Positions 9,336-18,157 of a stretch of 64,000 nt of DNA are shown piece after piece (position 1 is the first letter of the stretch; each line of letters begins with the position of its first letter). The notes beneath the pieces were generated by a model. That model saw only the letters and a program-made list of their open reading frames with translations. It made no database searches and was not told the origin of the DNA. The stretch lies in the NCBI RefSeq assembly GCF_012396125.1, contig NZ_JAAXOX010000004.1, positions 248,001 through 312,000 on the forward strand. Direction: 5' to 3'. The translations under genes were made by a program, and so were the position numbers. The DNA is from Cellulomonas denverensis (GTDB taxonomy: Bacteria; Actinomycetota; Actinomycetes; Actinomycetales; Cellulomonadaceae).

Positions 9336-9605
9336 TCACTCGGCGTCGAGGTCGCGGGAGAGCAGGGCGACCAGGTCGTCCAGCACGGCGTTGGCGCCGT
9401 CGGCGTCGGAGCTGAGCTCGACGGTCTCACCGTTCTTGACGCCGAGGCCCATGACCATGAGCAGGCTGGTGGCGTCGACCGGGGCGCCGCCCTCCTTGGC
9501 GATGGTGACCGGGATGCCGTGGCCCTGGACCGCGCGGGTGAACAGGGAGGCGGGGCGGGCGTGCAGCCCGACCGCGGAGGCGACGGCGACCTGACGAGTG
9601 GCCAT
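9336..9605 (-). CDS. ptsH: HPr phosphocarrier protein of the PTS
   Basis: An 89-residue HPr. It takes phosphate from enzyme I and passes it to the sugar-specific EIIA domains, two sets of which (fructose and beta-glucoside types) are encoded in this window. The active-site motif is GLHARPAS with His15, and the second conserved stretch is DATSLLMVMGLGV with Ser47 at the regulatory-serine position. GGAAGGAC precedes the ATG. Enzyme I is not in the window. The gene is monocistronic with its own terminator. Confidence 0.96.
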   Translation of the reverse strand: MATRQVAVASAVGLHARPASLFTRAVQGHGIPVTIAKEGGAPVDATSLLMVMGLGVKNGETVELSSDADGANAVLDDLVALLSRDLDAE

Positions 9606-9665
9606 GGGGAGTGTCCTTCCAACGGGAGTGCGAGGTCTCGAGTGTGCCTCATCCCGGCGCTGCGC

Positions 9666-11141
9666 TCAGAGGTACCCACCGGTGGTGGTGTCGGGGGCGG
9701 GTACGGCGGGCTCGGGGACGGTGCCGGGCAGCAGGATGCTCCGGCCCCGGTCGCCGCCGGGGACGAGCAGCCAGCGGCGGTGGGTGTCCGGGCATTCGCG
9801 GACGCCGGCCGGGAGGGTGCCGCCGAGGTCGAGTCCGGCGGCGGCGGTCGGGTCGGAGCGAACCAGGTGCTGATCGGCGTAGCCGTCGGCGTCGGACCCG
9901 CGGATCGCACCGGCGTTCCAGCAGACACACCGGCCGAGGTCGACGGCCTCCCGGGCGCGGCCGGCGGCGCGCTTGCGGCGGGCCAGCCGCGCGGAGGAGC
10001 GGCGCCGGAGGGAGAGCAGGAGCTGCGGGCCGCAGAGCAGGCCGGCGACCACGGCGAGGCCGAGGGCCAGGTCGGCGGCGGTGGAGTCGCCGGAATCCGC
10101 ATTGGGATCGATGGCGGTCAGGACCAGGACGACGACGATCAGGGCGAGGATCGCGCCGCAGACCGAACCGAGCAGGCCGAGGGCGACCGTCAGGGCCCGT
10201 GAACTGCCGCCGGAGCGGATCCGGCGCAGCGCGGCGTTGTCGGCGGGGCCGAGCTGGGGGTAGAGGGTCGGCCAGCCCTTCCAGCCGGTCACCACCAGCG
10301 CGGGCCCCGACCCGGCGATCAGCGCACTCGGCCAGCCGAACTGGTCCACCCCGACGCAGACCACGACGAAGGCGGCGACCAGGGCCGCCAGGAACCAGGT
10401 CGACCGCCAGTGCCCAGGACGCATCGCCCGGTCGCGCAGCAGTGCCTCGATGGCCGGGCTGCCGGGCCGCAGCCGGTCCAGGGCGGTCAGCAGCAGGGTG
10501 GGGCCCTCCCGGTCGCCCCGGCGGGCCAGGTCGTCGAGCACCTCGGTCAGGACACCGGGGTCCTCGTCGGCGGGCGGCTGGGCCTCGACCAGGGCGGTGG
10601 CGCAGTCGGTGACGGTGTCGGCGATCCGGTACGGGTCCTGACGGGGGCGCTGGGCCAGCACGGCGGTGACCCGGCGGCGGAGTCGGCCGGGGGTGCAGCC
10701 GGGTCGCAGCCGGCGGGCGGCGTCGTCGGCCAGCGCCAGGTCACCGGTCTGGGCGCCGATGGTGGCCAGCAGGTCGGCGAGCTGGTCGCCGTGGGCGCTG
10801 CCGGCGTCGGCACCCCAGCGCATCAGGGCGCCGCGGGCCTCGTCGTCGCCCTGGGCGGCCAGGCAGGCGAGGGCGATCACGTCGTTCCAGTCCCGGGGAC
10901 GCTCGGCGATCAGCTCGCCGGGGTCCTGGCGGGGCAGCAGGGCGAGCGCCTCGGTGGGGCGGCCGAGCCGGAGCAGCAGCCGGGCATGCGCCACCGGGGT
11001 GAGGGCGTCGCCGTCGAGGCCGCGGATCCCGGCGACCAGGCGTTCGGCGAGCGGGTAGGCCTCCTCCTCGTCCGCCGCCTGGGCCCAGCCGGTCCAGAGC
11101 CGGGCACGATCGTCGAGGTCGGCGGGTGTGGTCGAGGTCAC
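9666..11141 (-). CDS. Membrane protein of unknown function with helical N-terminal half
   Basis: A 491-residue protein. The first roughly 260 residues are alpha-helical and repeat-like (PLAERLVAGI..., TPVAHARLLLRLGRPTEALALLPR), resembling tetratricopeptide-type scaffolds. The second half has about four membrane segments (near residues 270-315 and 345-410). It ends with a cytoplasmic domain carrying RSSARLARRKRAAGRAREAV and a Cys-containing segment. GTG 11141 is chosen because upstream codons run into the nrdD promoter region. It is divergent from nrdD. I do not recognise the family. Confidence 0.65.
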   Translation of the reverse strand: MTSTTPADLDDRARLWTGWAQAADEEEAYPLAERLVAGIRGLDGDALTPVAHARLLLRLGRPTEALALLPRQDPGELIAERPRDWNDVIALACLAAQGDDEARGALMRWGADAGSAHGDQLADLLATIGAQTGDLALADDAARRLRPGCTPGRLRRRVTAVLAQRPRQDPYRIADTVTDCATALVEAQPPADEDPGVLTEVLDDLARRGDREGPTLLLTALDRLRPGSPAIEALLRDRAMRPGHWRSTWFLAALVAAFVVVCVGVDQFGWPSALIAGSGPALVVTGWKGWPTLYPQLGPADNAALRRIRSGGSSRALTVALGLLGSVCGAILALIVVVLVLTAIDPNADSGDSTAADLALGLAVVAGLLCGPQLLLSLRRRSSARLARRKRAAGRAREAVDLGRCVCWNAGAIRGSDADGYADQHLVRSDPTAAAGLDLGGTLPAGVRECPDTHRRWLLVPGGDRGRSILLPGTVPEPAVPAPDTTTGGYL

Positions 11142-11297
11142 CGGTGCAGTGTGCTGGCCGGCCCGGGATCCGGTGGTCACACACCGCCGAAATCGCCCGG
11201 TCGGCCCAACCCTCGATCCGACACGCCGAAGGCCGGGAAATCGATCCGCGGTCGCCACCGGGCACGTCGTGGCTCGCCAGGACCTTGGTCCCTGAAC

Positions 11298-11345
11298 ACC
11301 CCCCATGTTGTGTTGCGAGTCTTGCTCAGCCACTACATCTAGTGG
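11298..11345. promoter_or_regulatory. Tandem NrdR boxes in the nrdD promoter
   Basis: CCACTACATCTAGTGG (11330-11345) fits the core of the NrdR-box consensus acaCwAtATaTwGTgt at every strongly conserved position. A second, weaker box (ACCCCCCATGTTGTGT, 11298-11313) keeps the right half and lies exactly 32 bp upstream. NrdR boxes usually occur in pairs about 31-32 bp apart. The pair sits 36-83 bases before the nrdD ATG. Confidence 0.75.
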
Positions 11346-11380
11346 TAGTACCACAAACCCGGCGAAAGGGATGACTCGGG

Positions 11381-13591
11381 ATGACCGCGATGGAGATCGA
11401 CCGTCCGCAGGTGGCCGAGGCTGCCACTCTGACCGTGCGCAAGCGGGACGGCCGGGTTCTCCCCTATGACGGTTCCCGGATCCAGGGCGCGCTGCGCAAG
11501 GCCTTCGTCGAGGTCTACGGCGAGATCTCCCCGCTGCACCAGTTGATGCTGACCGACCTGGTCGACCAGGCGCACACCGAGCTGGCCGCACGCTTCACCG
11601 GCGAGGTGAAGATCTACGAGATCCAGAACGTGGTCGAGCACATCCTGCTGGAGTCGCACGAGTACGAGGTGGCGCAGGCGTACATCGACTACCGAGTGCA
11701 GCGTGACCTGGCCCGCAGCCGGGCGCTGGACGTCAACCACTCGGTCGGCCAGCTGATCGGCAAGGACCAGACGGTCGTCAACGAGAACGCCAACAAGGAC
11801 AGCGACGTCTTCAACACCCAGCGCGACCTGACCGCCGGCGCGGTGGGCAAGGCGATCGGCCTGCGGATGCTGCCGCCGCACGTGGCGAATGCGCACGCCA
11901 AGGGCGATCTGCACTACCACGACCTGGATTACCACCCCTATGCGCCGATGACGAACTGCTGCCTGATCGACTTCCGGACCATGCTCGCCGACGGGTTCCG
12001 GATCGGGAACGCACAGGTCGACCCGCCGCGGTCGATCCAGACCGCCACCGCCCAGATCTCGCAGATCATCGCGAACGTCTCCTCCAGCCAGTACGGCGGC
12101 TGCTCGGTGAACCGGATCGACGAGCTGCTGGCGCCCTACGCGGAGAAGAACTTCGCCAAGCACATGGCGGACGCCGAGCGCTGGATCGAGGACCCGAGCC
12201 GGCGGGAGGAGTACGCGCGGGAGAAGACCCGCAAGGACATCTACGACGCGATGCAGTCGTTGGAGTACGAGATCAACACCCTGTTCACCTCGAACGGGCA
12301 GACCCCGTTCACCTCGGTGGGCTTCGGACTGGGCACCGGCTGGTTCGAGCGGGAGATCCAGCGGGCGATCCTGCAGATCCGGATCCTCGGACTGGGCAAG
12401 GAGCGCCGGACCGCGATCTTCCCGAAGCTGATCTTCACCCTGCGCCGCGGCGTCAATCTGGAGGCCGCCGACCCGAACTACGACCTCAAGCAGCTCGCGG
12501 TCGAGTGCGCCACCAAGCGGATGTACCCGGACATCCTCAGCTACGACAAGATCGTCGAGATCACCGGCTCGTTCAAGGTCCCGATGGGCTGCCGCTCGTT
12601 CCTGCAGGGCTGGACGGACGAGAACGGCGAGGACGTGGTCGAGGGCCGGATGAACCTGGGCGTGGTCACGCTCAACATCCCGCGGATCGCGCTGGAGACC
12701 CGCGGCGACCTGGACGCGTTCTGGACCCTGCTGGAGCAGCGGCTGTCCACCGTGCACGACGCCCTGCTGTTCCGGGTCGAGCGGTGCAAGGAGGCGGTGC
12801 CGGAGAACGCGCCGATCCTGTACGTGCACGGCGCCTTCGGCCAGCGGCTGTCCCCCGGTGACGACGTCGACGCGCTGTTCCGCAACGGCCGGGCCACGGT
12901 GTCCCTGGGCTACATCGGGCTGTACGAGGCGGCGGCGGCGTTCTACGGCGGCGAGTGGGAGAACGACCCGGAGGCCAAGGCCTTCACCCTGCGCGTGCTG
13001 CGCACCCTGAACGCCCGGGCCAAGGCGTGGACCGCCGAGCACGGCTACCAGTTCAGCGTCTACTCCACCCCGTCCGAGTCGCTGACCGACCGGTTCTGCC
13101 GCCTGGACAAGAAGAAGTTCGGCTCGGTGCCCGACATCACCGACAAGGACTACTACACCAACTCCTTCCACTACGACGTGCGCAAGTCGCCGACCCCGTT
13201 CGAGAAGCTCGACTTCGAGGCGGAGTACCCGCAGTACGCCTCCGGCGGGTTCATCCACTACTGCGAGTACCCGGTGCTGCAGCAGAACCCGAAGGCGTTG
13301 GAGGCGGTCTGGGACTACGCCTACGACCGGGTCGGCTACCTGGGGACCAACACCCCGATCGACCACTGCCTGGAGTGCGACTTCTCCGGCGACTTCACCC
13401 CGACCGAACGCGGCTTCGCCTGCCCGGCATGCGGCAACACCGACCCGCGGACCTGCGACGTGGTCAAGCGCACCTGCGGCTACCTGGGCAACCCCCAGCA
13501 GCGCCCGATGGTGCACGGCCGGCACGTGGAGATCTCCTCCCGGGTCAAGCACATGGAAGGCAGCACCGGTTCGCTCCCGAGCGGGTCATGA
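11381..13591 (+). CDS. nrdD: Anaerobic (class III) ribonucleoside-triphosphate reductase
   Basis: A 736-residue glycyl-radical enzyme that reduces ribonucleoside triphosphates to deoxyribonucleotides without oxygen. It has an N-terminal ATP-cone (VRKRDGRVLPYDGSRIQGAL, about 17-100) and the catalytic barrel. A C-terminal zinc site follows, formed by two CxxC pairs (CLEC and CPAC, about 660-685), and then the glycyl-radical motif RTCGYLG with the radical Gly at 700. Its TGA overlaps the ATG of nrdG. The start at 11381 gives a normal ATP-cone; an ATG at 11390 is also possible. Probably repressed by NrdR through the two boxes upstream. Its presence argues for anaerobic growth ability. Confidence 0.97.
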   Translation: MTAMEIDRPQVAEAATLTVRKRDGRVLPYDGSRIQGALRKAFVEVYGEISPLHQLMLTDLVDQAHTELAARFTGEVKIYEIQNVVEHILLESHEYEVAQAYIDYRVQRDLARSRALDVNHSVGQLIGKDQTVVNENANKDSDVFNTQRDLTAGAVGKAIGLRMLPPHVANAHAKGDLHYHDLDYHPYAPMTNCCLIDFRTMLADGFRIGNAQVDPPRSIQTATAQISQIIANVSSSQYGGCSVNRIDELLAPYAEKNFAKHMADAERWIEDPSRREEYAREKTRKDIYDAMQSLEYEINTLFTSNGQTPFTSVGFGLGTGWFEREIQRAILQIRILGLGKERRTAIFPKLIFTLRRGVNLEAADPNYDLKQLAVECATKRMYPDILSYDKIVEITGSFKVPMGCRSFLQGWTDENGEDVVEGRMNLGVVTLNIPRIALETRGDLDAFWTLLEQRLSTVHDALLFRVERCKEAVPENAPILYVHGAFGQRLSPGDDVDALFRNGRATVSLGYIGLYEAAAAFYGGEWENDPEAKAFTLRVLRTLNARAKAWTAEHGYQFSVYSTPSESLTDRFCRLDKKKFGSVPDITDKDYYTNSFHYDVRKSPTPFEKLDFEAEYPQYASGGFIHYCEYPVLQQNPKALEAVWDYAYDRVGYLGTNTPIDHCLECDFSGDFTPTERGFACPACGNTDPRTCDVVKRTCGYLGNPQQRPMVHGRHVEISSRVKHMEGSTGSLPSGS

Positions 13592-14190
13592 CCAGGGACC
13601 CGCGCCCGGACTGGACCGCCGAGCGGCTCAGCCAGCGCCGGGTCGCCGACTACAAGCCGTTCGTGATGGTCGACGGCGAGGGGGTGCGCTGCTCGCTGTA
13701 CGTCAGCGGCTGCCCCTTCGCCTGCGACGGCTGCTTCAACGAGGCCGCCTGGTCCTTCCGCTACGGCACCCCCTTCGACGACGAGCTGGCCGACCGGATC
13801 GCCGCCGACCTCCGGCACCCCGCGGTCCAAGGGCTGTCCCTGCTCGGCGGCGAGCCGTTCCTCAACACCCAGGTCTGCCTGGAGGTGGTCCGGCGGCTGC
13901 GGGCCGAGCACGGCCGGGCCAAGGACGTGTGGTGCTGGACCGGCTACACCCTCGAGGAACTGCTGGTCGAGGGCGGCGACAAGCTGGCGCTGCTGGCCGA
14001 GGTGGACGTGCTGGTCGACGGCCGGTTCGAGCTGGCCAGCAAGGATCTGTCGCTGGCGTTCCGGGGCAGCCGCAACCAGCGGGTGCTGGACGTGCCGGCG
14101 TCACTGGCGGCCGGGGTCGCGGTGCCGTGGGCCGGTGGGCTGCGGGAGGCCGAGGGCGCCGAGCAGGTGGACCGGCGCGCGATGATCTGA
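13588..14190 (+). CDS. nrdG: Anaerobic ribonucleotide reductase activating protein (radical SAM)
   Basis: A 200-residue radical SAM activase that places the glycyl radical on NrdD. The 4Fe-4S motif CPFACDGC gives Cys42, Cys46 and Cys49 (CxxxCxxC). GGEPF near residue 90 is the SAM-binding GGE motif, and WCWTGYTLEEL is typical of NrdG. ATG 13588 overlaps the nrdD stop (ATGA), so the pair is coupled. The frame is open much further upstream, but only as a shadow inside nrdD. Confidence 0.97.
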   Translation: MTRDPRPDWTAERLSQRRVADYKPFVMVDGEGVRCSLYVSGCPFACDGCFNEAAWSFRYGTPFDDELADRIAADLRHPAVQGLSLLGGEPFLNTQVCLEVVRRLRAEHGRAKDVWCWTGYTLEELLVEGGDKLALLAEVDVLVDGRFELASKDLSLAFRGSRNQRVLDVPASLAAGVAVPWAGGLREAEGAEQVDRRAMI

Positions 14191-14226
14191 CCGGAACCCC
14201 CCGCCACCCCCGCTCGTTCACCCCGC

Positions 14227-14547
14227 ATGACCCAGCCCGATGGCCTCGCCGCCGAGCTCGACGCCGCCGAGCGGTCGCCGCTGTTGCGCCGCTTGGCCGC
14301 CGTGCGCGAGCGACTGCATCGCCGGCGCAGCACCCGGTGGGTGTACCGGACGGCGGTGACCACGGTGGGGGTGGCCGTGCTGGGCACCGGGGTGCTGCTG
14401 CTGGTGCTGCCGGGGCCGGGTTGGTTGTTGATCTTCCTGGGCCTGGGGGTGCTGGGCACCGAGTATCCGGCGGTGCGGCGGCTGACCGACCGGTTCAAGG
14501 CCCGGGTGCTCGGGATCTGGTGGCGCTGGCGGGCGCGGCGGGCCTGA
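14227..14547 (+). CDS. PGPGW-family (TIGR02611-like) small membrane protein
   Basis: A 106-residue protein with two close membrane segments (about 44-60 and 66-82) joined by the LPGPGW turn that defines this actinobacterial family. The ends are rich in Arg. Function is not known for the family. It follows nrdG by 36 bases and converges with the next gene, leaving 3 bases between the stops, so no terminator fits there. Confidence 0.85.
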   Translation: MTQPDGLAAELDAAERSPLLRRLAAVRERLHRRRSTRWVYRTAVTTVGVAVLGTGVLLLVLPGPGWLLIFLGLGVLGTEYPAVRRLTDRFKARVLGIWWRWRARRA

Positions 14548-14550
14548 GGC

Positions 14551-15579
14551 TCAGACCGCGACCGGCACCCGGTCGGCGCGCGGACCGTCCACGGCCCGGA
14601 GCAGCCGGGTCAGGCCCTCGACGCTGCCGGTGAGCCGGCGTGCCTCGTGGCAGCCGCCGCGGGCGATCGCGGTGGGCAGGTCGCCGCGGACCGGTCGCAG
14701 CTCGGTGCGGTGACCGGCGATGGGGGACGCACCCGCGGTGACGGCGTCGCACAGGCCGGACCAGAACGCCCGGTCGTGCGCCGGGCGCCCGGCGACCAGG
14801 ACGGCATCGGGGTCGACCAGGCGGCAGAAGGTGGCAACGGCGTGCCCGACGTGCCGGCCGGCGGCGAGCTGGACCACCGGGCGATCGGGGGCCGACCGGG
14901 CGACCGCCAGCACCTCGTCCAGGCTGCGGTGGCAGGCCGGTCCGAGCGCGGGCTCCCGGGTGGGCAGCACCAGTCCGCCGATCCGGCCGGCCACTCCCCC
15001 GGCACCGGCGACCATCCGGCCGTCCAGCAGGGTGGCGGCCCGCAGGTCGCCGTCGAGGTCCAGGCACAGCACGGTCCCGGTGGCTCCCTGACCGGCCAGC
15101 GCCAGCTCCGCCCACGGCCGCACCTGCACCCGGGCGGGCAGATCGTCGGCGAGCTGGGCGGCATCCACCCGGGCGGCGCCGGGGCCGGTGAGCAGGACAG
15201 TGAGCAGCGGGGCGCCGGGCAGGAACGTGGCGGCGGCCCGGGACAGCCCCGGCGCCAGCAGGTCGGCGGCGACGGTGCACCGGCCGCGCACCCGCCCGGC
15301 CAGGTCGGCGACGGTCAGCCGTGCCCGCTCGCCCTCGGCCTGCACCACCGCGACCGCCCCGGCGGCGGGGTTGAGCCGGAATCGTTCACTGGGCCGGCCG
15401 GTGGCGGCGGGGTCCTTCCCGGCGGCGAGGATCAGCCGGTGCCGGACGAGCAGGTCGAGGTGCTTGGTCACGGTGTTGCGCGCCCGGCCGGTGACCCGGT
15501 GCAGCTCGGCACGGGTGTGCGGGCGGGTGTCCCAGAACACCGCCAGGGTCTCGGTGACGTCGGCGTAGAACGCGGCCAT
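14551..15579 (-). CDS. ROK-like transcriptional regulator, divergent
   Basis: A 342-residue protein. The N-terminal winged HTH (about 10-60: RAELHRVTGRARNTVTKHLDLLVRHRLI) is followed by a region laid out like the ROK sugar-kinase fold (LCLDLDGDLRAATLLDGRM..., then AGAGGVAGRIGGLVLP in place of the usual G-E-x-G-H loop). The ROK zinc cluster (CxCGxxGC) and kinase motifs are absent, so it should act only as a regulator. ATG 15579 is favoured by GGAAGG 5 bases upstream; an upstream GTG at 15612 has no such site. Target unknown. Confidence 0.6.
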   Translation of the reverse strand: MAAFYADVTETLAVFWDTRPHTRAELHRVTGRARNTVTKHLDLLVRHRLILAAGKDPAATGRPSERFRLNPAAGAVAVVQAEGERARLTVADLAGRVRGRCTVAADLLAPGLSRAAATFLPGAPLLTVLLTGPGAARVDAAQLADDLPARVQVRPWAELALAGQGATGTVLCLDLDGDLRAATLLDGRMVAGAGGVAGRIGGLVLPTREPALGPACHRSLDEVLAVARSAPDRPVVQLAAGRHVGHAVATFCRLVDPDAVLVAGRPAHDRAFWSGLCDAVTAGASPIAGHRTELRPVRGDLPTAIARGGCHEARRLTGSVEGLTRLLRAVDGPRADRVPVAV

Positions 15580-15689
15580 GCGGACCTTCCACTCGTCGTG
15601 GCCGGTTCGCACGCCCGTGGGCGAGTCGGCAGTTCCGCTGAGCAGTCAAGACCCGGTGCGGCCGGTGCGGCCGGGACGTTCGGCCCCGG

Positions 15690-16085
15690 TCAGCGCGGCA
15701 GGTAGGCGTGCAGCCGGGCCGGGTCGTCGGGTTGCTCGGCGGTCAGCGCGTCGTAGGTCGAGGACTCGTGACCGGCGCTGCCGTACAGCGGCGTGTCGTA
15801 GACGTGGGTGTCATAGACGGCGGTGGCAGGCGGCGGCGTGGGGGACGTGTCGACCCAGGCGGCGACCCGGGGCAGCCCGGCACGGTCCAGGTCGGCCGGC
15901 ACCCATCCGGCCGCCTCGGCGGACTCCCGGGCCCGGCGGTAGGCACGCTCGGCCTCCTCGAGTTCCCCCTGCGCATGGGCCAGGCGGACCGCGGCACGGC
16001 AGAGGTCCTCGGCCGAGACCATCCGGTCTCCCTGGGTGGCCAGCAGGGCGGAGAGGAACTGGTCGGCGTCGGGCATGAGCCGCAT
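15690..16085 (-). CDS. Small hypothetical protein
   Basis: A 131-residue soluble protein from this start, with a helical Ala/Glu-rich N-terminal half (SAEDLCRAAVRLAHAQGELEEAERAYRRARESAE). The tail is unusual, holding repeated Y-D-T/Y-D-A motifs (AVYDTHVYDTPLYG, then STYDAL). An ATG at 16076 and a GTG at 16154 are alternatives. A -10-like CTATAT in 16086-16154 favours a start below it. No function recognised. Confidence 0.55.
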   Translation of the reverse strand: MRLMPDADQFLSALLATQGDRMVSAEDLCRAAVRLAHAQGELEEAERAYRRARESAEAAGWVPADLDRAGLPRVAAWVDTSPTPPPATAVYDTHVYDTPLYGSAGHESSTYDALTAEQPDDPARLHAYLPR

Positions 16086-16161
16086 GGTGGCAGTCCCGGA
16101 CGTACCCAGCTCGGTGGACGAACCGGATATAGGTGGCGAACCAGGTGGAACCACGCGGATA

Positions 16162-16200
16162 CGACAGCACCCCCGGTGACGACCACCGGGGGTGCTGTCG
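16162..16200 (-). terminator. Terminator of the fructose PTS operon
   Basis: A 17-bp perfect stem (CGACAGCACCCCCGGTG at 16162-16178, complement 16184-16200) with a 5-base loop, 9 bases after the EIIBC stop on the minus strand. Confidence 0.8.
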
Positions 16201-16208
16201 CGGAACGC

Positions 16209-17705
16209 TCAGGCGGCGACGGCCACCGGCTGCTCCGAGCCGGCCTGCTCGGGCAGCTTGCGGGTCGACTTGAGTGCCACCACGAGCGCGGCGGACACCA
16301 GCGTCCCGATCAGCACCGCCAGGATGAAGCCGGCGAAGTTGCTGATCAGCGGCAGCACCCAGATGCCACCGTGCGGCGCCTGCAACCCGGAGCCGAAGGC
16401 CATCACCAGCGCACCGGTCACCCCGGAGCCGACCACCGAGGACACGATCACCCGCCACGGGTCGGCGGCGGCGAACGGGATCGCCCCCTCGGAGATGAAG
16501 GACAGGCCGAGCAGCACCGCCGCCTTGCCGTTCTCCCGCTCCGCCTCGGTGAACAGCTGCTTGCGGACGAAGGTGGCGACCGCGAGCGCCAGCGGGGCGA
16601 CCATGCCGGCGGCCATCACCGCGGCCATGATCCGGTACTGCACCGCGTCCTGGCCAAGGCCGGGAGTGGCCAGCCCGGTCACCGCGAAGGTGTACGCCAC
16701 CTTGTTGACCGGTCCGCCGAGGTCGAAGCCCATCATCACGCCGAGCAGGGCGCCCATCAGGATCAGGTTCGACCCGGACAGCCCGTTCAGCCAGTTGGTC
16801 AGGCCCTCCATCAGCGCGGCGATCGGCCGGCCGATCAGGACGAACATCAGGAAGCCGGTGATCAGCGAGGACAGCAGCGGGGTGACCACCACCGGCATCA
16901 CGCCGCGCACACCCTTGGGTACCCGCCAGTTGCTGATCCACAGTGCGAGGAACCCGGCGACGAAGCCGGTGACCAGTCCGCCGAGGAACCCGGCGCCGAT
17001 CGTCACCGACACCGCCCCGCCGACGAAGCCGGGCACCAGACCCGGCCGGTTGGCGATGCCGTAGGCGATGAACCCGGACAGCACCGGCACCAGGAAGGCG
17101 AAGGCGGCCGACCCGGTCTGGTACAGCAGCACCGCCCAGTCCTGGCCGGAGAACAGGTTGAAGTTCTCGATCAGGGTCTGCACCGAGACCCCGGTGACCT
17201 CGACCGCGCCGGTCTCGCCCCAGGCGGCCTGCGCCACCATGAAGCCGAGCGCGATCAGGATCCCGCCCGCGGCGACGAACGGGATCATGTAGGAGACCCC
17301 GGTCATCAGCCACTGCCGGATCCGGGCCCCGACCGAGGCGTTCGGCTCGACCTTGGTGGCGGGTGCGGCCGTGGCGGCGGGCGCGTCGGTGACCGGCCCG
17401 GCCTCGACCGCGGCGACCGCCTGGGCCACCACCCCGGGGGCGTCGTGCACGGCCTTCTTCACGCCGACGTCGACGGTGGGCTTGCCGGCGAAGCGCTCGC
17501 GGCCCTGGACCTCCAGGTCGGCGGCGTAGATCACCCCGTCGGCGGCGGCGATCACGGCCGGGTCGATCGGGGAGGAACCGGCGGCACCCTGGGTCTCCAC
17601 GACGACCTCGTGCCCGGCCGCCTTGCCGGCCTGCTCGAGGGCCTCCGCGGCCATGTAGGTGTGCGCGATGCCGGTGGGGCAGGAGGTGACGGCGACGAAC
17701 TTCAT
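16209..17705 (-). CDS. fruA: Fructose-specific PTS EIIBC
   Basis: A 498-residue permease that imports fructose and phosphorylates it at C1. The N-terminal EIIB domain (1-100) has the phospho-cysteine Cys9 in TSCPTGIAHTYMAAEAL. A hinge rich in Ala/Thr/Pro (about 108-130) leads into the EIIC domain with some 8-10 membrane segments, including LGFMVAQAAWG and MGFDLGGPVNKVAYTF. It is the last gene of a four-gene operon and its ATG overlaps the EIIA stop. EIIA is a separate protein here. Confidence 0.96.
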   Translation of the reverse strand: MKFVAVTSCPTGIAHTYMAAEALEQAGKAAGHEVVVETQGAAGSSPIDPAVIAAADGVIYAADLEVQGRERFAGKPTVDVGVKKAVHDAPGVVAQAVAAVEAGPVTDAPAATAAPATKVEPNASVGARIRQWLMTGVSYMIPFVAAGGILIALGFMVAQAAWGETGAVEVTGVSVQTLIENFNLFSGQDWAVLLYQTGSAAFAFLVPVLSGFIAYGIANRPGLVPGFVGGAVSVTIGAGFLGGLVTGFVAGFLALWISNWRVPKGVRGVMPVVVTPLLSSLITGFLMFVLIGRPIAALMEGLTNWLNGLSGSNLILMGALLGVMMGFDLGGPVNKVAYTFAVTGLATPGLGQDAVQYRIMAAVMAAGMVAPLALAVATFVRKQLFTEAERENGKAAVLLGLSFISEGAIPFAAADPWRVIVSSVVGSGVTGALVMAFGSGLQAPHGGIWVLPLISNFAGFILAVLIGTLVSAALVVALKSTRKLPEQAGSEQPVAVAA

Positions 17706-18157
17706 GACGGCACGACCTCTCGGGTGATGATGTCGGCCACGGTGGCGGCATCGGGGGCGTCCAGCAGGGACTGGCGGAAGGACTCGTGCACCAGGCGGCG
17801 GGCCAGGGCGGCGAGGATCTTCAGGTGGTCGGAGTCGCCACCGGCGGGGGCGGCGATCAGGAACACCAGGCGCGCCGGACCGTCCTCGGCGCCCCAGTCC
17901 ACGCCCTGGCGCAGCTTGCCGATCGCCAGGCTCGGGGCGGTGACGTGCTCGGAGCGGGCGTGCGGCAGGCCGACCCCGCCGGGCATCCCGGTGGGCATCT
18001 GCGCCTCCCGGGCCCGGACGTCGGCGGCGAAGCCCTCCGGATCGGTGACCCGGCCGGCCGCGTGCAGCACCGCGATCAGCTGCGCGGTGGCGTCTTCGCG
18101 GTCGGTGGCGGCCAGGTCGGTGAGCACCAGGTCCGGGGTGGTGAGCAACTGACTCAT
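17702..18157 (-). CDS. Fructose-specific PTS EIIA
   Basis: A 151-residue EIIA of the mannitol/fructose class. It carries phosphate from HPr to the EIIB domain encoded next. The active-site His66 lies in GGVGLPHARSEHV. ATG 18157 is used because it overlaps the fruK stop as ATGA and yields a normal N-terminus; longer upstream frames lie inside fruK. The frame ends with the ATGA overlap to EIIBC, so all three enzymes are translationally coupled. Confidence 0.95.
   Translation of the reverse strand: MSQLLTTPDLVLTDLAATDREDATAQLIAVLHAAGRVTDPEGFAADVRAREAQMPTGMPGGVGLPHARSEHVTAPSLAIGKLRQGVDWGAEDGPARLVFLIAAPAGGDSDHLKILAALARRLVHESFRQSLLDAPDAATVADIITREVVPS

Noticed and set aside
11339..13552. A 737-codon open frame antisense to nrdD
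   Set aside because: nrdD has all family motifs on the other strand; the antisense frame is a codon-bias artefact.
15708..18152. An 814-codon plus-strand frame across the fructose PTS genes
   Set aside because: It spans three well-defined genes and a terminator on the opposite strand and shows no protein features.
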